A stretch of 64,000 bases of DNA from Bacillota bacterium (GTDB taxonomy: Bacteria > Bacillota > UBA4882 > UBA8346), in assembly GCA_023417475.1 (NCBI GenBank), contig JAEZFP010000055.1, positions 62,001 through 126,000 on the forward strand, written 5' to 3'. Below are positions 24,680 through 32,061 of the stretch, in pieces. Each line of letters opens with the position of its first letter. The stretch's first letter is position 1. The position numbers were made by a program, and so were the translations under genes. The notes under the pieces are model-generated. The model was not told the DNA's origin. It searched no databases and saw nothing but the letters and a program-made list of their open reading frames with translations.

Positions 24680-24738
24680 TGAAGTCGACCAGAGACACTG
24701 GAGGCTAAGCTCACTCGTAACAGGAGCTTAGCCTTTTT
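24680..24738 (+). promoter_or_regulatory. candidate sulfur-responsive attenuator leader, copy 2
   Basis: GACCAGAGACACTGGAGGCT at 24687-24706 differs from the 13115 copy at one base, in the loop of the CCAG ... CTGG hairpin. It abuts a perfect terminator: AGGCTAAGC (24702-24710) pairs with GCTTAGCCT (24726-24734), then TTTTT. The terminator loops and flanks of the two copies are unrelated, which makes simple recent duplication unlikely. It lies between the sulfate operon and the second ABC operon, so it would control read-through or an internal start. No clear promoter of its own is seen. Confidence 0.7.
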
Positions 24739-24837
24739 GTTTGAAATAGAACGTACTTTATCAAAGGGGGGGATGCTTGGAATTGTTACTGGCGTGGCTG
24801 ACGGAGCAGTAAAATATGAGGCATTGGGAGGAAAAAT

Positions 24838-25851
24838 ATGAAGATTAAACAGTTGAATCGCTGGCTCTTGGCATTGTTGTTGGTTGTTGTGGCAACGACC
24901 TCGGTTAAAACCGCTTTTGCGGAGGTAAAGGAAGTAAGGCTTGCCAAACAGTACGGGTTGAGCTATCTGCCATTGATTATGGTTGAAGAGAACCAATTGA
25001 TTGAGAAGTATGCTAAAATCGCCGGTTTGGGAAATCTAAAAACCGCTTGGGTAACCCTAGGTAGCGGTGCGGCGATGAACGATGCGCTGTTGTCGGGAAG
25101 CGTCGACTTTATTTCCGGAGGCGTTGCGCCGTTTTTGACCTTATGGGCCAAGACCAAAGGCAATGTCAAAGGGGTGACGGCGTTAGACACCACGCCGTTG
25201 TATTTGAACACCATCAATCCGGCGGTCAAATCGATCAAAGACTTCACGGATAAGGACCGGATTGCCCTACCGGCGGTCAAGGTTTCAATCCAGGCAGTCG
25301 TCCTGCAAATGGCCGCAGCCAAAGTCTTTGGGTTTGATCATTGCAATCAATTGGATCGGCTGACGGTTTCAATGAGCCATCCCGATGGCGCCATTGCCTT
25401 ATTATCGGGCAAGTCGGAGATAACGGCGCACTTCACCGCTCCTCCATATAGCTTTCAAGAATTGGAGAAACCCAATGTGCGCACAATCGTAAACTCTTAC
25501 GATGTTTTGGGAGGGCCGCATACGTTTAATGTCGTCTCCGCCACCAAAAGTTTTTATGAGAACAATCCGCAAACCTATGCCATCGTTTATGCCGCCATTG
25601 AAGAAGCGATCGCCGCTATCAAAAAAGACAAAAAAGCCGCGGCGGAATTATATGTGAAGGCCACCAAGTCCAAAGAATCGGTGGAGAGCATTTTGGCGCA
25701 ACTGAACAATCCACAAATCGGTTATCGGGCCGAACCGCTGCGGATCACCAAATTTAGCGATTTCTTATTCAAAATCGGCTCCATCGACTTAAAACCGAAA
25801 AATGAAAAAGAGTTGTTTTTTCCTAAAGTACGGCTGCAGAAAGGGCAATAG
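24838..25851 (+). CDS. ABC transporter substrate-binding protein, sulfonate/nitrate (SsuA/TauA) type
   Basis: 337 residues. Residues 1-28 form a signal peptide (WLLALLLVVVATTSVKTAFA). KEVRLAKQYGLSYLPLIMVEENQLIEK and the segment LGSGAAMNDALLSGSVDFISGGVAPFL are typical of SsuA/TauA/NrtA-like proteins that bind small anions or organosulfonates. ATG with GGGAGGAA. The substrate cannot be read from the sequence; the sulfur-type leader upstream argues for an organosulfur compound. Confidence 0.85.
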   Translation: MKIKQLNRWLLALLLVVVATTSVKTAFAEVKEVRLAKQYGLSYLPLIMVEENQLIEKYAKIAGLGNLKTAWVTLGSGAAMNDALLSGSVDFISGGVAPFLTLWAKTKGNVKGVTALDTTPLYLNTINPAVKSIKDFTDKDRIALPAVKVSIQAVVLQMAAAKVFGFDHCNQLDRLTVSMSHPDGAIALLSGKSEITAHFTAPPYSFQELEKPNVRTIVNSYDVLGGPHTFNVVSATKSFYENNPQTYAIVYAAIEEAIAAIKKDKKAAAELYVKATKSKESVESILAQLNNPQIGYRAEPLRITKFSDFLFKIGSIDLKPKNEKELFFPKVRLQKGQ

Positions 25852-25853
25852 CA

Positions 25854-26633
25854 ATGGTTGACGTGCCGTTTTTAGAGGTTGATAACGTAACTTTGCAATA
25901 TAAGACTGCGGAGCATTTGGTGACAGCGGTCTATCGCGTCAGCTTTCAAGTGCGGCAGTCGGAGCGGTTAATTTTATTAGGCCCGTCAGGTTGCGGCAAA
26001 TCAACCTTGCTGAAAGCGGTGGGCGGTTTTATTCATCCGGTCGAAGGCCGGATTCGGCACAACGGGTCGGTAATTGCCAAACCGGGGCCGGAACGAGCCA
26101 TGGTTTTCCAGGAGTTTGACCAATTGCTGCCTTGGAAGACAGTCCATCAGAATGTTGTTTTTGCGCTCCGGGAGGGGCGAAAGGCGGGAAAAGCCGAGGC
26201 GGAAGCGATCGCTGACGATTTTATCCGGAAAGTGAACCTGACCAAATTTGCCGACGCCTATCCGCATACGCTTTCTGGTGGAATGAAACAACGGGTGGCA
26301 ATCGCCCGTTGCTTGGCTTTGGGCGCTGAAATCATTTTGATGGATGAACCGTTTGCCGCTTTGGATGCTTTGACCCGGCAGAAAATGCAGGAAGAATTGT
26401 TGGAACTCTGGAGCGATTCCCGTTTTACCATGATCTTTGTTACTCACTCGATCGATGAAGCGATCTTGCTCGGCACGCGGATTGTTTTGCTGTCGCCTCA
26501 TCCCGGGCAAATAAAAGCGGAGTTGAATGTCGATTTGGAAGTATTACAACAGTCCGGCGCCGTTCAGTATCGTGAATTGCACCAACGAATTCAACGATTG
26601 CTTTTTCAAGACGCCATCGATTACTCCATTTAA
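25854..26633 (+). CDS. ABC transporter ATP-binding protein, SsuB/TauB type
   Basis: 259 residues with intact Walker A GPSGCGKST, Q-loop MVFQEFDQLLPWKT, signature LSGGMKQRVAIARCLA, Walker B IILMDEPFAALDALTR and switch His FVTHSIDEA. The QLLPW segment after the Q-loop is common in nitrate/sulfonate importers. Starts 2 bases after the binding-protein stop. Confidence 0.92.
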   Translation: MVDVPFLEVDNVTLQYKTAEHLVTAVYRVSFQVRQSERLILLGPSGCGKSTLLKAVGGFIHPVEGRIRHNGSVIAKPGPERAMVFQEFDQLLPWKTVHQNVVFALREGRKAGKAEAEAIADDFIRKVNLTKFADAYPHTLSGGMKQRVAIARCLALGAEIILMDEPFAALDALTRQKMQEELLELWSDSRFTMIFVTHSIDEAILLGTRIVLLSPHPGQIKAELNVDLEVLQQSGAVQYRELHQRIQRLLFQDAIDYSI

Positions 26634-26677
26634 CTCCGGAAAGGGGATGGCGATTTTAAATAAAGGCGGAAAAATGA

Positions 26678-27562
26678 ATGAGTGACGTGAAAAACGTTTC
26701 AGTGGCCGAGTTGCGCCAGGAGTATGAACGGGAGATACTCACGACGGACGATGTGGGTGAAATTCAACAACCGTTGTCGTTCTGGGAAAAATTATTGCGG
26801 ATTTCCCTATTGCGTAAGGCCGTACTCTTAATCGGTCTGGTGGCGCTCTGGGAAATCGCCGCGTTGCGGATCGACAATCCATTGATCATGCCAGCGTTTA
26901 GCGCGGTTGTCGTCGCTTTTGAAAAAGCGCTGTTTCAAGGAGAATTGTTGAATCGAATCATGATGTCCTTGAAAATCCTGGTGATTGGCTATGGCAGTGG
27001 AGTATTGCTCGCCGGGGTATTAACGGTTTTTGCCGTGAACAGTCGGCTCGGTACCGATCTTTTGGAATTGGCGACCGCGATGTTCAACCCACTGCCGGCG
27101 ATTGCCCTGGTGCCATTGGCGCTGCTCTGGTTTGGAATCGGCGCGCCAAGCATCATCTTTGTTTTGGTACAATCGGTGGTTTGGCCGATCGCCCTGAATG
27201 TGCATTCCGGTTTTACCGCGGTCAGTCCGACTTTACGAATGGTGGGGCGGAATTATGGGTTGAACCGGTTGGGATTTGTCATGAAGATTTTAATTCCGGG
27301 CGCATTTCCGAATATCTTGACAGGGCTAAAAATTGGTTGGGCGTTTGCCTGGCGGACCCTGATCGCGGCGGAACTGGTGTTTGGCGTCAGTTCGGGTTCG
27401 GGCGGTTTGGGTTGGTTTATCTATGAACAAAAAAACCAGTTGGAAATTCCGGCGGTGTTTGCCGGGTTAATGACGGTGATCATCATTGGGATATTGGTTG
27501 AAAATTTGATTTTTCAAACGGTTGAGCGTCGCACGGTGCGACGTTGGGGTATGAAATTATGA
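26678..27562 (+). CDS. ABC transporter permease, SsuC/TauC type
   Basis: 294 residues with a cytoplasmic N-terminal tail of about 50 residues and about six membrane helices. The EAA loop is MVGRNYGLNRLGFVMKILIPGAFPNILTGLKIGWAFAWRTLIAAELVFG, which fits BPD-type permeases of sulfonate importers. It partners the ATPase and binding protein just upstream. Confidence 0.92.
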   Translation: MSDVKNVSVAELRQEYEREILTTDDVGEIQQPLSFWEKLLRISLLRKAVLLIGLVALWEIAALRIDNPLIMPAFSAVVVAFEKALFQGELLNRIMMSLKILVIGYGSGVLLAGVLTVFAVNSRLGTDLLELATAMFNPLPAIALVPLALLWFGIGAPSIIFVLVQSVVWPIALNVHSGFTAVSPTLRMVGRNYGLNRLGFVMKILIPGAFPNILTGLKIGWAFAWRTLIAAELVFGVSSGSGGLGWFIYEQKNQLEIPAVFAGLMTVIIIGILVENLIFQTVERRTVRRWGMKL

Positions 27563-27590
27563 ATATATTTCAAGCAGTGAGGCGATTGAT

Positions 27591-28064
27591 GTGGCAATAC
27601 CATTGGAACGTGATGTGATTAATCTGATCAATAGTCCAACGACGCTAAAGGCGTTGGGGACGGTAACGAAAGACGGCGTCCCCCATCTGGCGATTAAAGA
27701 TTCGTTTTGGGTGAATGACGAGGGCCAACTGCTTTATCTGGAATTTTTGGAATCATCTCAGACCAATCAAAATATGATCGCCAGTCTTTGGTTTGACCGG
27801 CAAGTGTCCGTGCTCCTGTTGGGAGCAGATCGCGCCCGCGCCGGTTATCAAATCAAAGGGAAGCCAATCAAAGTATTGGTTGCCGGACCGGTTTTTCGGG
27901 CGCAATATGAGCGGATCCGTCGCTTGCCCGGCGACCAGGATCTGGCCGGAGTATGGATCATCGAACCGGACGCTGTCGTTGACCAAACACTTGCGGCGCG
28001 CCGGAAAACGGAGGAAAATATCCATCCTTACTTTAGACATTTGGATCGGATAGTAAAAAAATAA
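27591..28064 (+). CDS. split-barrel flavin-binding (PNPOx-like) protein
   Basis: 157 residues. The N-terminal INSPTTLKALGTVTKDGVPHLAI and the following strands fit the pyridoxamine-phosphate-oxidase-like split barrel, which usually binds FMN, F420 or heme. GTG start with GAGGCG upstream. It lies between a sulfonate-type permease and a radical SAM gene, so a redox step on the imported compound is plausible. No substrate can be named. Confidence 0.75.
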   Translation: MAIPLERDVINLINSPTTLKALGTVTKDGVPHLAIKDSFWVNDEGQLLYLEFLESSQTNQNMIASLWFDRQVSVLLLGADRARAGYQIKGKPIKVLVAGPVFRAQYERIRRLPGDQDLAGVWIIEPDAVVDQTLAARRKTEENIHPYFRHLDRIVKK

Positions 28065-28081
28065 TACAAAGGGTGATCGCA

Positions 28082-29344
28082 ATGTCCATTGCTAGAAAAC
28101 CTCGCAACGAGGAGTTAAGTTTCGAAGAGGTTGTCGCCAAGTATCCGGGAATTCCGCGTTTAGTCATTTTGAAAACCGATATTCAGCGCCGGGGAGTCTA
28201 TTATACGGAACGCGCGATCAACGCTGCGGATCCCAACCTCCATCAGCTGGCGGGAACGCATATTTTCGGAACCCGCGACGGGATTTTGACCAGCCGGCCG
28301 GAGGCCTTTTTATTGCGTGACGGCACGTCGGTACTGACCAGTCCGACTCCGTTGGATCAAAACCCCTATATTGTCGATTTAATCGACGGAAAGCTTTGGT
28401 TGGTCGATCACGGCAAAATGTTGGAAGAAGTGGAATACTGGACGAAGCCGGATTATTACAATGAAAAGACCAGTACCGGAATACCGATGAGTCACGTCGC
28501 CAGCGCGCGCCCGCAACGGTTATATATTATGCCGAGTCGCTATTGCCATTTTTGGGGAGACGATCAGGGCTGTTTGTTCTGCGATATCGTCAATAATCTT
28601 AAACAACAAAAGTCCGAACTGGATCTGCCGCCTCGCTTGAAACCGCGCGATGTCGCCGAAACAGTCAAGACAGCCTTAAAGGAACCGGGACGTTTTACTG
28701 CGGTTTGTCTGACTTCCGGTTCGGATTTTCACGGGCGCGAACCGTTTGATACCGAAGTAGAGTATTATATCGATATTTTACAGGCGGTCGGTGAAAACTT
28801 CAGCACGAAAAAGTTTCCCAGCCAACTGATCGCTACGGCGTTTACTGAGAAACAATTGGAAAAATTATACCTGGAAACCGGTATTTTAAGCTACACTCCG
28901 GATATTGAGGTTTTAAATGAAGCGTTGTTTAATTGGATATGCCCGGGAAAAGCCCGTTGGGTAGGTTACCGGGAGTGGAAACGGCGGATGATCCGGGCGG
29001 TCGATGTTTTCGGCCGGGGTTACGTCAATACCTGTATCGTCGCCGGAGTTGAGTTGGCGAAGCCCCATGGTTTTGGCAACGAAACAGAAGCGTTTAAAAA
29101 TATAATGGACGAAGCCGAGGATCTGGCAAGCAACGGCGTCAGCACCGTTTATACAGTTTGGGTGCCGCGTCCCGGCTCGCATCTGAAAGGACAGCAAAAC
29201 GCTTCGTTAGATTATTACATTCGATTGGCAGCCGCTTTACAACGGCTACGGATTGATTATCAGTTGCCGATTGATCACGACGATTACCGGCGCTGTGGCA
29301 ACCATCCCGACTCTGATTTGGCACGATTGAGTTACTGCCGCTAA
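28082..29344 (+). CDS. radical SAM protein with a CX8CX2C cluster motif
   Basis: 420 residues. The cluster motif is C155, C164 and C167 in YCHFWGDDQGCLFCDI, that is C-x8-C-x2-C instead of the usual CxxxCxxC. Glycine- and serine-rich turns typical of the SAM barrel follow (CLTSGSDFHG, VAGVELAKPHGFG). The N-terminal 150 residues are a separate region with no recognised motif. No second Fe-S cluster motif is obvious; a CR-C pair lies near the C-terminus (RRCGNHPDSD). ATG 28082 follows AAAGGG. As the last gene of a sulfur-leader-controlled import operon it may process the imported organosulfur compound. This is inference. Confidence 0.82.
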   Translation: MSIARKPRNEELSFEEVVAKYPGIPRLVILKTDIQRRGVYYTERAINAADPNLHQLAGTHIFGTRDGILTSRPEAFLLRDGTSVLTSPTPLDQNPYIVDLIDGKLWLVDHGKMLEEVEYWTKPDYYNEKTSTGIPMSHVASARPQRLYIMPSRYCHFWGDDQGCLFCDIVNNLKQQKSELDLPPRLKPRDVAETVKTALKEPGRFTAVCLTSGSDFHGREPFDTEVEYYIDILQAVGENFSTKKFPSQLIATAFTEKQLEKLYLETGILSYTPDIEVLNEALFNWICPGKARWVGYREWKRRMIRAVDVFGRGYVNTCIVAGVELAKPHGFGNETEAFKNIMDEAEDLASNGVSTVYTVWVPRPGSHLKGQQNASLDYYIRLAAALQRLRIDYQLPIDHDDYRRCGNHPDSDLARLSYCR

Positions 29345-29446
29345 AACCGCTACCGCTAAATCGAGATGCCATTGAAGAATAATCAACGGATCAAAACCGC
29401 GTATCGCCGTAGGTCGAGATTTGGCGCCGGGTTAATTCTCAGTAAA

Positions 29447-29461
29447 GTTCGCGAAACTTTT
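29447..29461. repeat. short imperfect palindrome, possible operator
   Basis: AAGTTCGCGAAACTT is close to its own reverse complement (13 of 15). It lies just upstream of the promoter at 29472. Confidence 0.3.
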
Positions 29462-29471
29462 GGAAAGGGAC

Positions 29472-29500
29472 TAGACAAAATTAATTCATAGTAATATGAT
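29472..29500 (+). promoter_or_regulatory. sigma-A promoter for the hydrolase-siroheme genes
   Basis: TAGACA at 29472-29477, a 17-base spacer, TATGAT at 29495-29500. The gene start at 29597 is about 90 bases downstream. Confidence 0.65.
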
Positions 29501-29596
29501 AGGAATATAAGAATTATCAATGAAGATCAAACATTCCCGAAATCGCGCAGCGGAATGTTGCAAATTCTAACTACGATGATATTGGGGGGAACCTTC

Positions 29597-30517
29597 ATGG
29601 ACTCAAATGTCATAACCAATTTGATCTGGCGATTTTCCGCACTGCGTTCGTTGGGACCGGAGTGGACCGAACGCAAGCCCCTGACGGATGGGGTTCGGAC
29701 AACGGCGCCCGGACGATTTGTCTATCTCACCAAAGGACTAACCCACTATGAAGATTTAGGACCGCGCAACGGACCGGTGGTTCTTTTGGTGCACGGCTTT
29801 TCGGTTCCGTATTATATGTGGGACAAAACGGTCGGACCGTTAATTGCGGCGGGTTTCCGGGTGATCCGTTATGATTTGTTTGGCCGTGGCTTTTCCGACC
29901 GCCCCAAGGTAAAATACCGGCGCGAGCTTTTTGTGACCCAACTTCGGGAACTACTGGAGGCGTTAGGAATCCACCAACCCGTCAATATCGTGGGCACTTC
30001 CATGGGTGGGGCGATTGCCACGGCTTATGCCGCCGATTTTGGCGAGAATGTTGCGAAAGTGGTTTTGATTGACCCGTTATGGGAACCGTTGACCATCGGT
30101 TTATTACATATTCCGTTCGTTGGGGAACTTTTTGCGACCGGCGTCTATTTACCGAGGTTACCTCGGTTGCAATCGGCAGATTTTCATCGCCCGGACTTGT
30201 TTCCGGAATGGGAAGCGCGTTTCCGGACCCAGATGTTATATCAGGGATTCCGTCAGGCGCTCGTGTCAACCGCCCGTTATTTCTTACGCCGCAACCCGCT
30301 CAACGATTATCGGCGGTTGGCGTCTTTCGGAAAACCGGTGTTGCAAATTTGGGGAACCGAAGAAAAAACCTTAGATAAAGCGGGAGCGAGGGTGTTACAG
30401 TCCTTGTTTCAAACCGACCCGGTTTGGATTGAACAAGCCGGTCATTTACCCCATTATGAACAACCGGATCGCGTGAATTCGCAATTGATCGGTTTTTTGA
30501 AAGCGGATCCATTATAA
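29597..30517 (+). CDS. alpha/beta-hydrolase fold protein
   Basis: 306 residues. The oxyanion HGF motif, DLFGRGFSDRP, nucleophile elbow GTSMGG and the C-terminal AGHLPHYEQP histidine give a full catalytic triad pattern like that of the MhpC-type hydrolases. ATG 29597 follows GGGGGGAA; an upstream in-frame ATG at 29555 lacks a site. It precedes the siroheme operon by 19 bases and may share its transcript, although no link in function is apparent. Confidence 0.85.
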   Translation: MDSNVITNLIWRFSALRSLGPEWTERKPLTDGVRTTAPGRFVYLTKGLTHYEDLGPRNGPVVLLVHGFSVPYYMWDKTVGPLIAAGFRVIRYDLFGRGFSDRPKVKYRRELFVTQLRELLEALGIHQPVNIVGTSMGGAIATAYAADFGENVAKVVLIDPLWEPLTIGLLHIPFVGELFATGVYLPRLPRLQSADFHRPDLFPEWEARFRTQMLYQGFRQALVSTARYFLRRNPLNDYRRLASFGKPVLQIWGTEEKTLDKAGARVLQSLFQTDPVWIEQAGHLPHYEQPDRVNSQLIGFLKADPL

Positions 30518-30536
30518 CTTTGAAGAAGGTGGAACA

Positions 30537-31163
30537 GTGCCGGATTATTTACCGGTGATGTTAAAGACGGCCCGGTTGCCTTGTCTGGTTGTCGGGGGCG
30601 GCAAAATTGCCCGTCGCAAGGTTTTGGTTTTGTTGCGTTTCGGCGCCCGGGTGACGGTGGTGGCCGAGGAGCTGAATCGCGGTTTGGCCAAACTAGCGGA
30701 CCGGCAACTGATTTGCTGGCGGCGGAAAAAGTTTGGCCTCGCGGACCTCCTGTTTCAAAAAGTGGTGATTGCCGCTACCGACGACCCGGTCGTGAACCGA
30801 CAGGTATCCCAATGGGCCGATCGAATGCGCATCCTATGCAACTCAGTGGACAATAGCGAACAATCAGGGTTCATCTTTCCGGCCATCTATCATTCCGATC
30901 CGTTGACGGTGGCCATTTCGACGCAAGGGTATTATCCGGCTGCGACCAAACAGATTAAACGGCGGTTCGCCAAGGATTACGGCGGGGCCTACGGGGAATA
31001 CCTTAAAAAATTAAAAGCGTTTCGGCAATTGCTCAAAACAAGCGAGGGCAACCCCCGGCGGCGGCGTCACTTGCTCAATCGCTTACTCCGGGTTGACAGC
31101 CAAGTCGTTATCGGTTGGAATGAAAAAGAATTTAAGGAATGGTTGGGAAATGAACGTGGCTGA
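30537..31163 (+). CDS. precorrin-2 dehydrogenase / siroheme synthase N-terminal type
   Basis: 208 residues, the length of SirC/Met8-type enzymes. The NAD motif is VVGGGKIARRKVLVLLRFGARVTVVA and the second domain starts at about residue 115 (SGFIFPAIYHSDPLTVAISTQG). It oxidises precorrin-2 to sirohydrochlorin; some relatives also insert iron, and no separate chelatase gene is in the window. GTG start with AAGGTGG. It heads the siroheme genes that serve the sulfite reductase at 19869. Confidence 0.9.
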   Translation: MPDYLPVMLKTARLPCLVVGGGKIARRKVLVLLRFGARVTVVAEELNRGLAKLADRQLICWRRKKFGLADLLFQKVVIAATDDPVVNRQVSQWADRMRILCNSVDNSEQSGFIFPAIYHSDPLTVAISTQGYYPAATKQIKRRFAKDYGGAYGEYLKKLKAFRQLLKTSEGNPRRRRHLLNRLLRVDSQVVIGWNEKEFKEWLGNERG

Positions 31164-32061
31164 AACATTGCGGATCGGCACCCGTGGCAGTAAATTGGCG
31201 CTCTACCAAGCCGAACAGGTTCGGGAAGGTTTGCTTACGCTCTTTCCCCAGCTGCGGGTTGAGCTAACAGTCTATAAAACCTTGGGAGACCGTCAGCCGA
31301 ATTTGGATCTGATCGCCAACCAAGGTAAAGGCGTATTTTGTAGTGATCTGGAGCAGGCGTTGTTGGCGTCCGAGATCGATCTGGCGGTCCATAGCGTCAA
31401 AGATCTGCCCGGCGTCTTACAACCGGGGTTGACCTTAGGCGCTTATCTGCAACGGGAGGACCCCCGGGAAGTGTTGGTGGGCCGGAACGGTTGGGACCTG
31501 GCAACGTTACCCCAAGGGGCTCGGGTTGGCACCAGTAGTTTGCGCCGGTTGTTTCAACTGCGTCAACTCCGTCCCGATTTGGATTTTCAACCGATTCGCG
31601 GCAATGTCGAAACCCGGGTGCGCAAAGTCGTTGACGGTCAATACGACGCCACCGTTTTAGCATTGGCGGGACTGCGCCGCTTGGGGATGGAAGACTGCAT
31701 CAGCCAGGTTTTTGAACTGGCGGAACTGATTCCCGCGCCGGGCCAGGGTTGTATCGGAGTGGAAGTTCGCAGTAACAACTGGAGTGCGCTGGAAAAACTG
31801 ACGGCGATCAACCATGTGCCAACCGCCTTGATGGTCCGCGCGGAACGGGCGTTCTTGCGCCGGTTGGGTGGAAATTGCCGCTCGGCCTATGGGGCGGTTG
31901 CCCGGTGGCGCGATGAGGAGGTTCAACTGACCGGTTTGTACAACGGCTTGATCCGGACGCTCACCAATGTGGCGGTGAATCCCGAACGGATCGGCAACTT
32001 GCTGGCCGAGGCGCTGCTGGCGCTGGACGATCCGTCCGAGCCGGGAAGGGGAGTGGGTTGA
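31150..32061 (+). CDS. hemC: hydroxymethylbilane synthase (porphobilinogen deaminase)
   Basis: 303 residues. RIGTRGSKLALYQAEQV opens the protein; catalytic and binding regions GKGVFCSDLEQALL, HSVKDLPG and TSSLRR are present. The dipyrromethane cofactor cysteine is in LGGNCRSAYGAVA. It polymerises four porphobilinogens. ATG 31150 overlaps the previous gene by 14 bases, and the stop overlaps the next ATG. Confidence 0.95.
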   Translation: MNVAETLRIGTRGSKLALYQAEQVREGLLTLFPQLRVELTVYKTLGDRQPNLDLIANQGKGVFCSDLEQALLASEIDLAVHSVKDLPGVLQPGLTLGAYLQREDPREVLVGRNGWDLATLPQGARVGTSSLRRLFQLRQLRPDLDFQPIRGNVETRVRKVVDGQYDATVLALAGLRRLGMEDCISQVFELAELIPAPGQGCIGVEVRSNNWSALEKLTAINHVPTALMVRAERAFLRRLGGNCRSAYGAVARWRDEEVQLTGLYNGLIRTLTNVAVNPERIGNLLAEALLALDDPSEPGRGVG

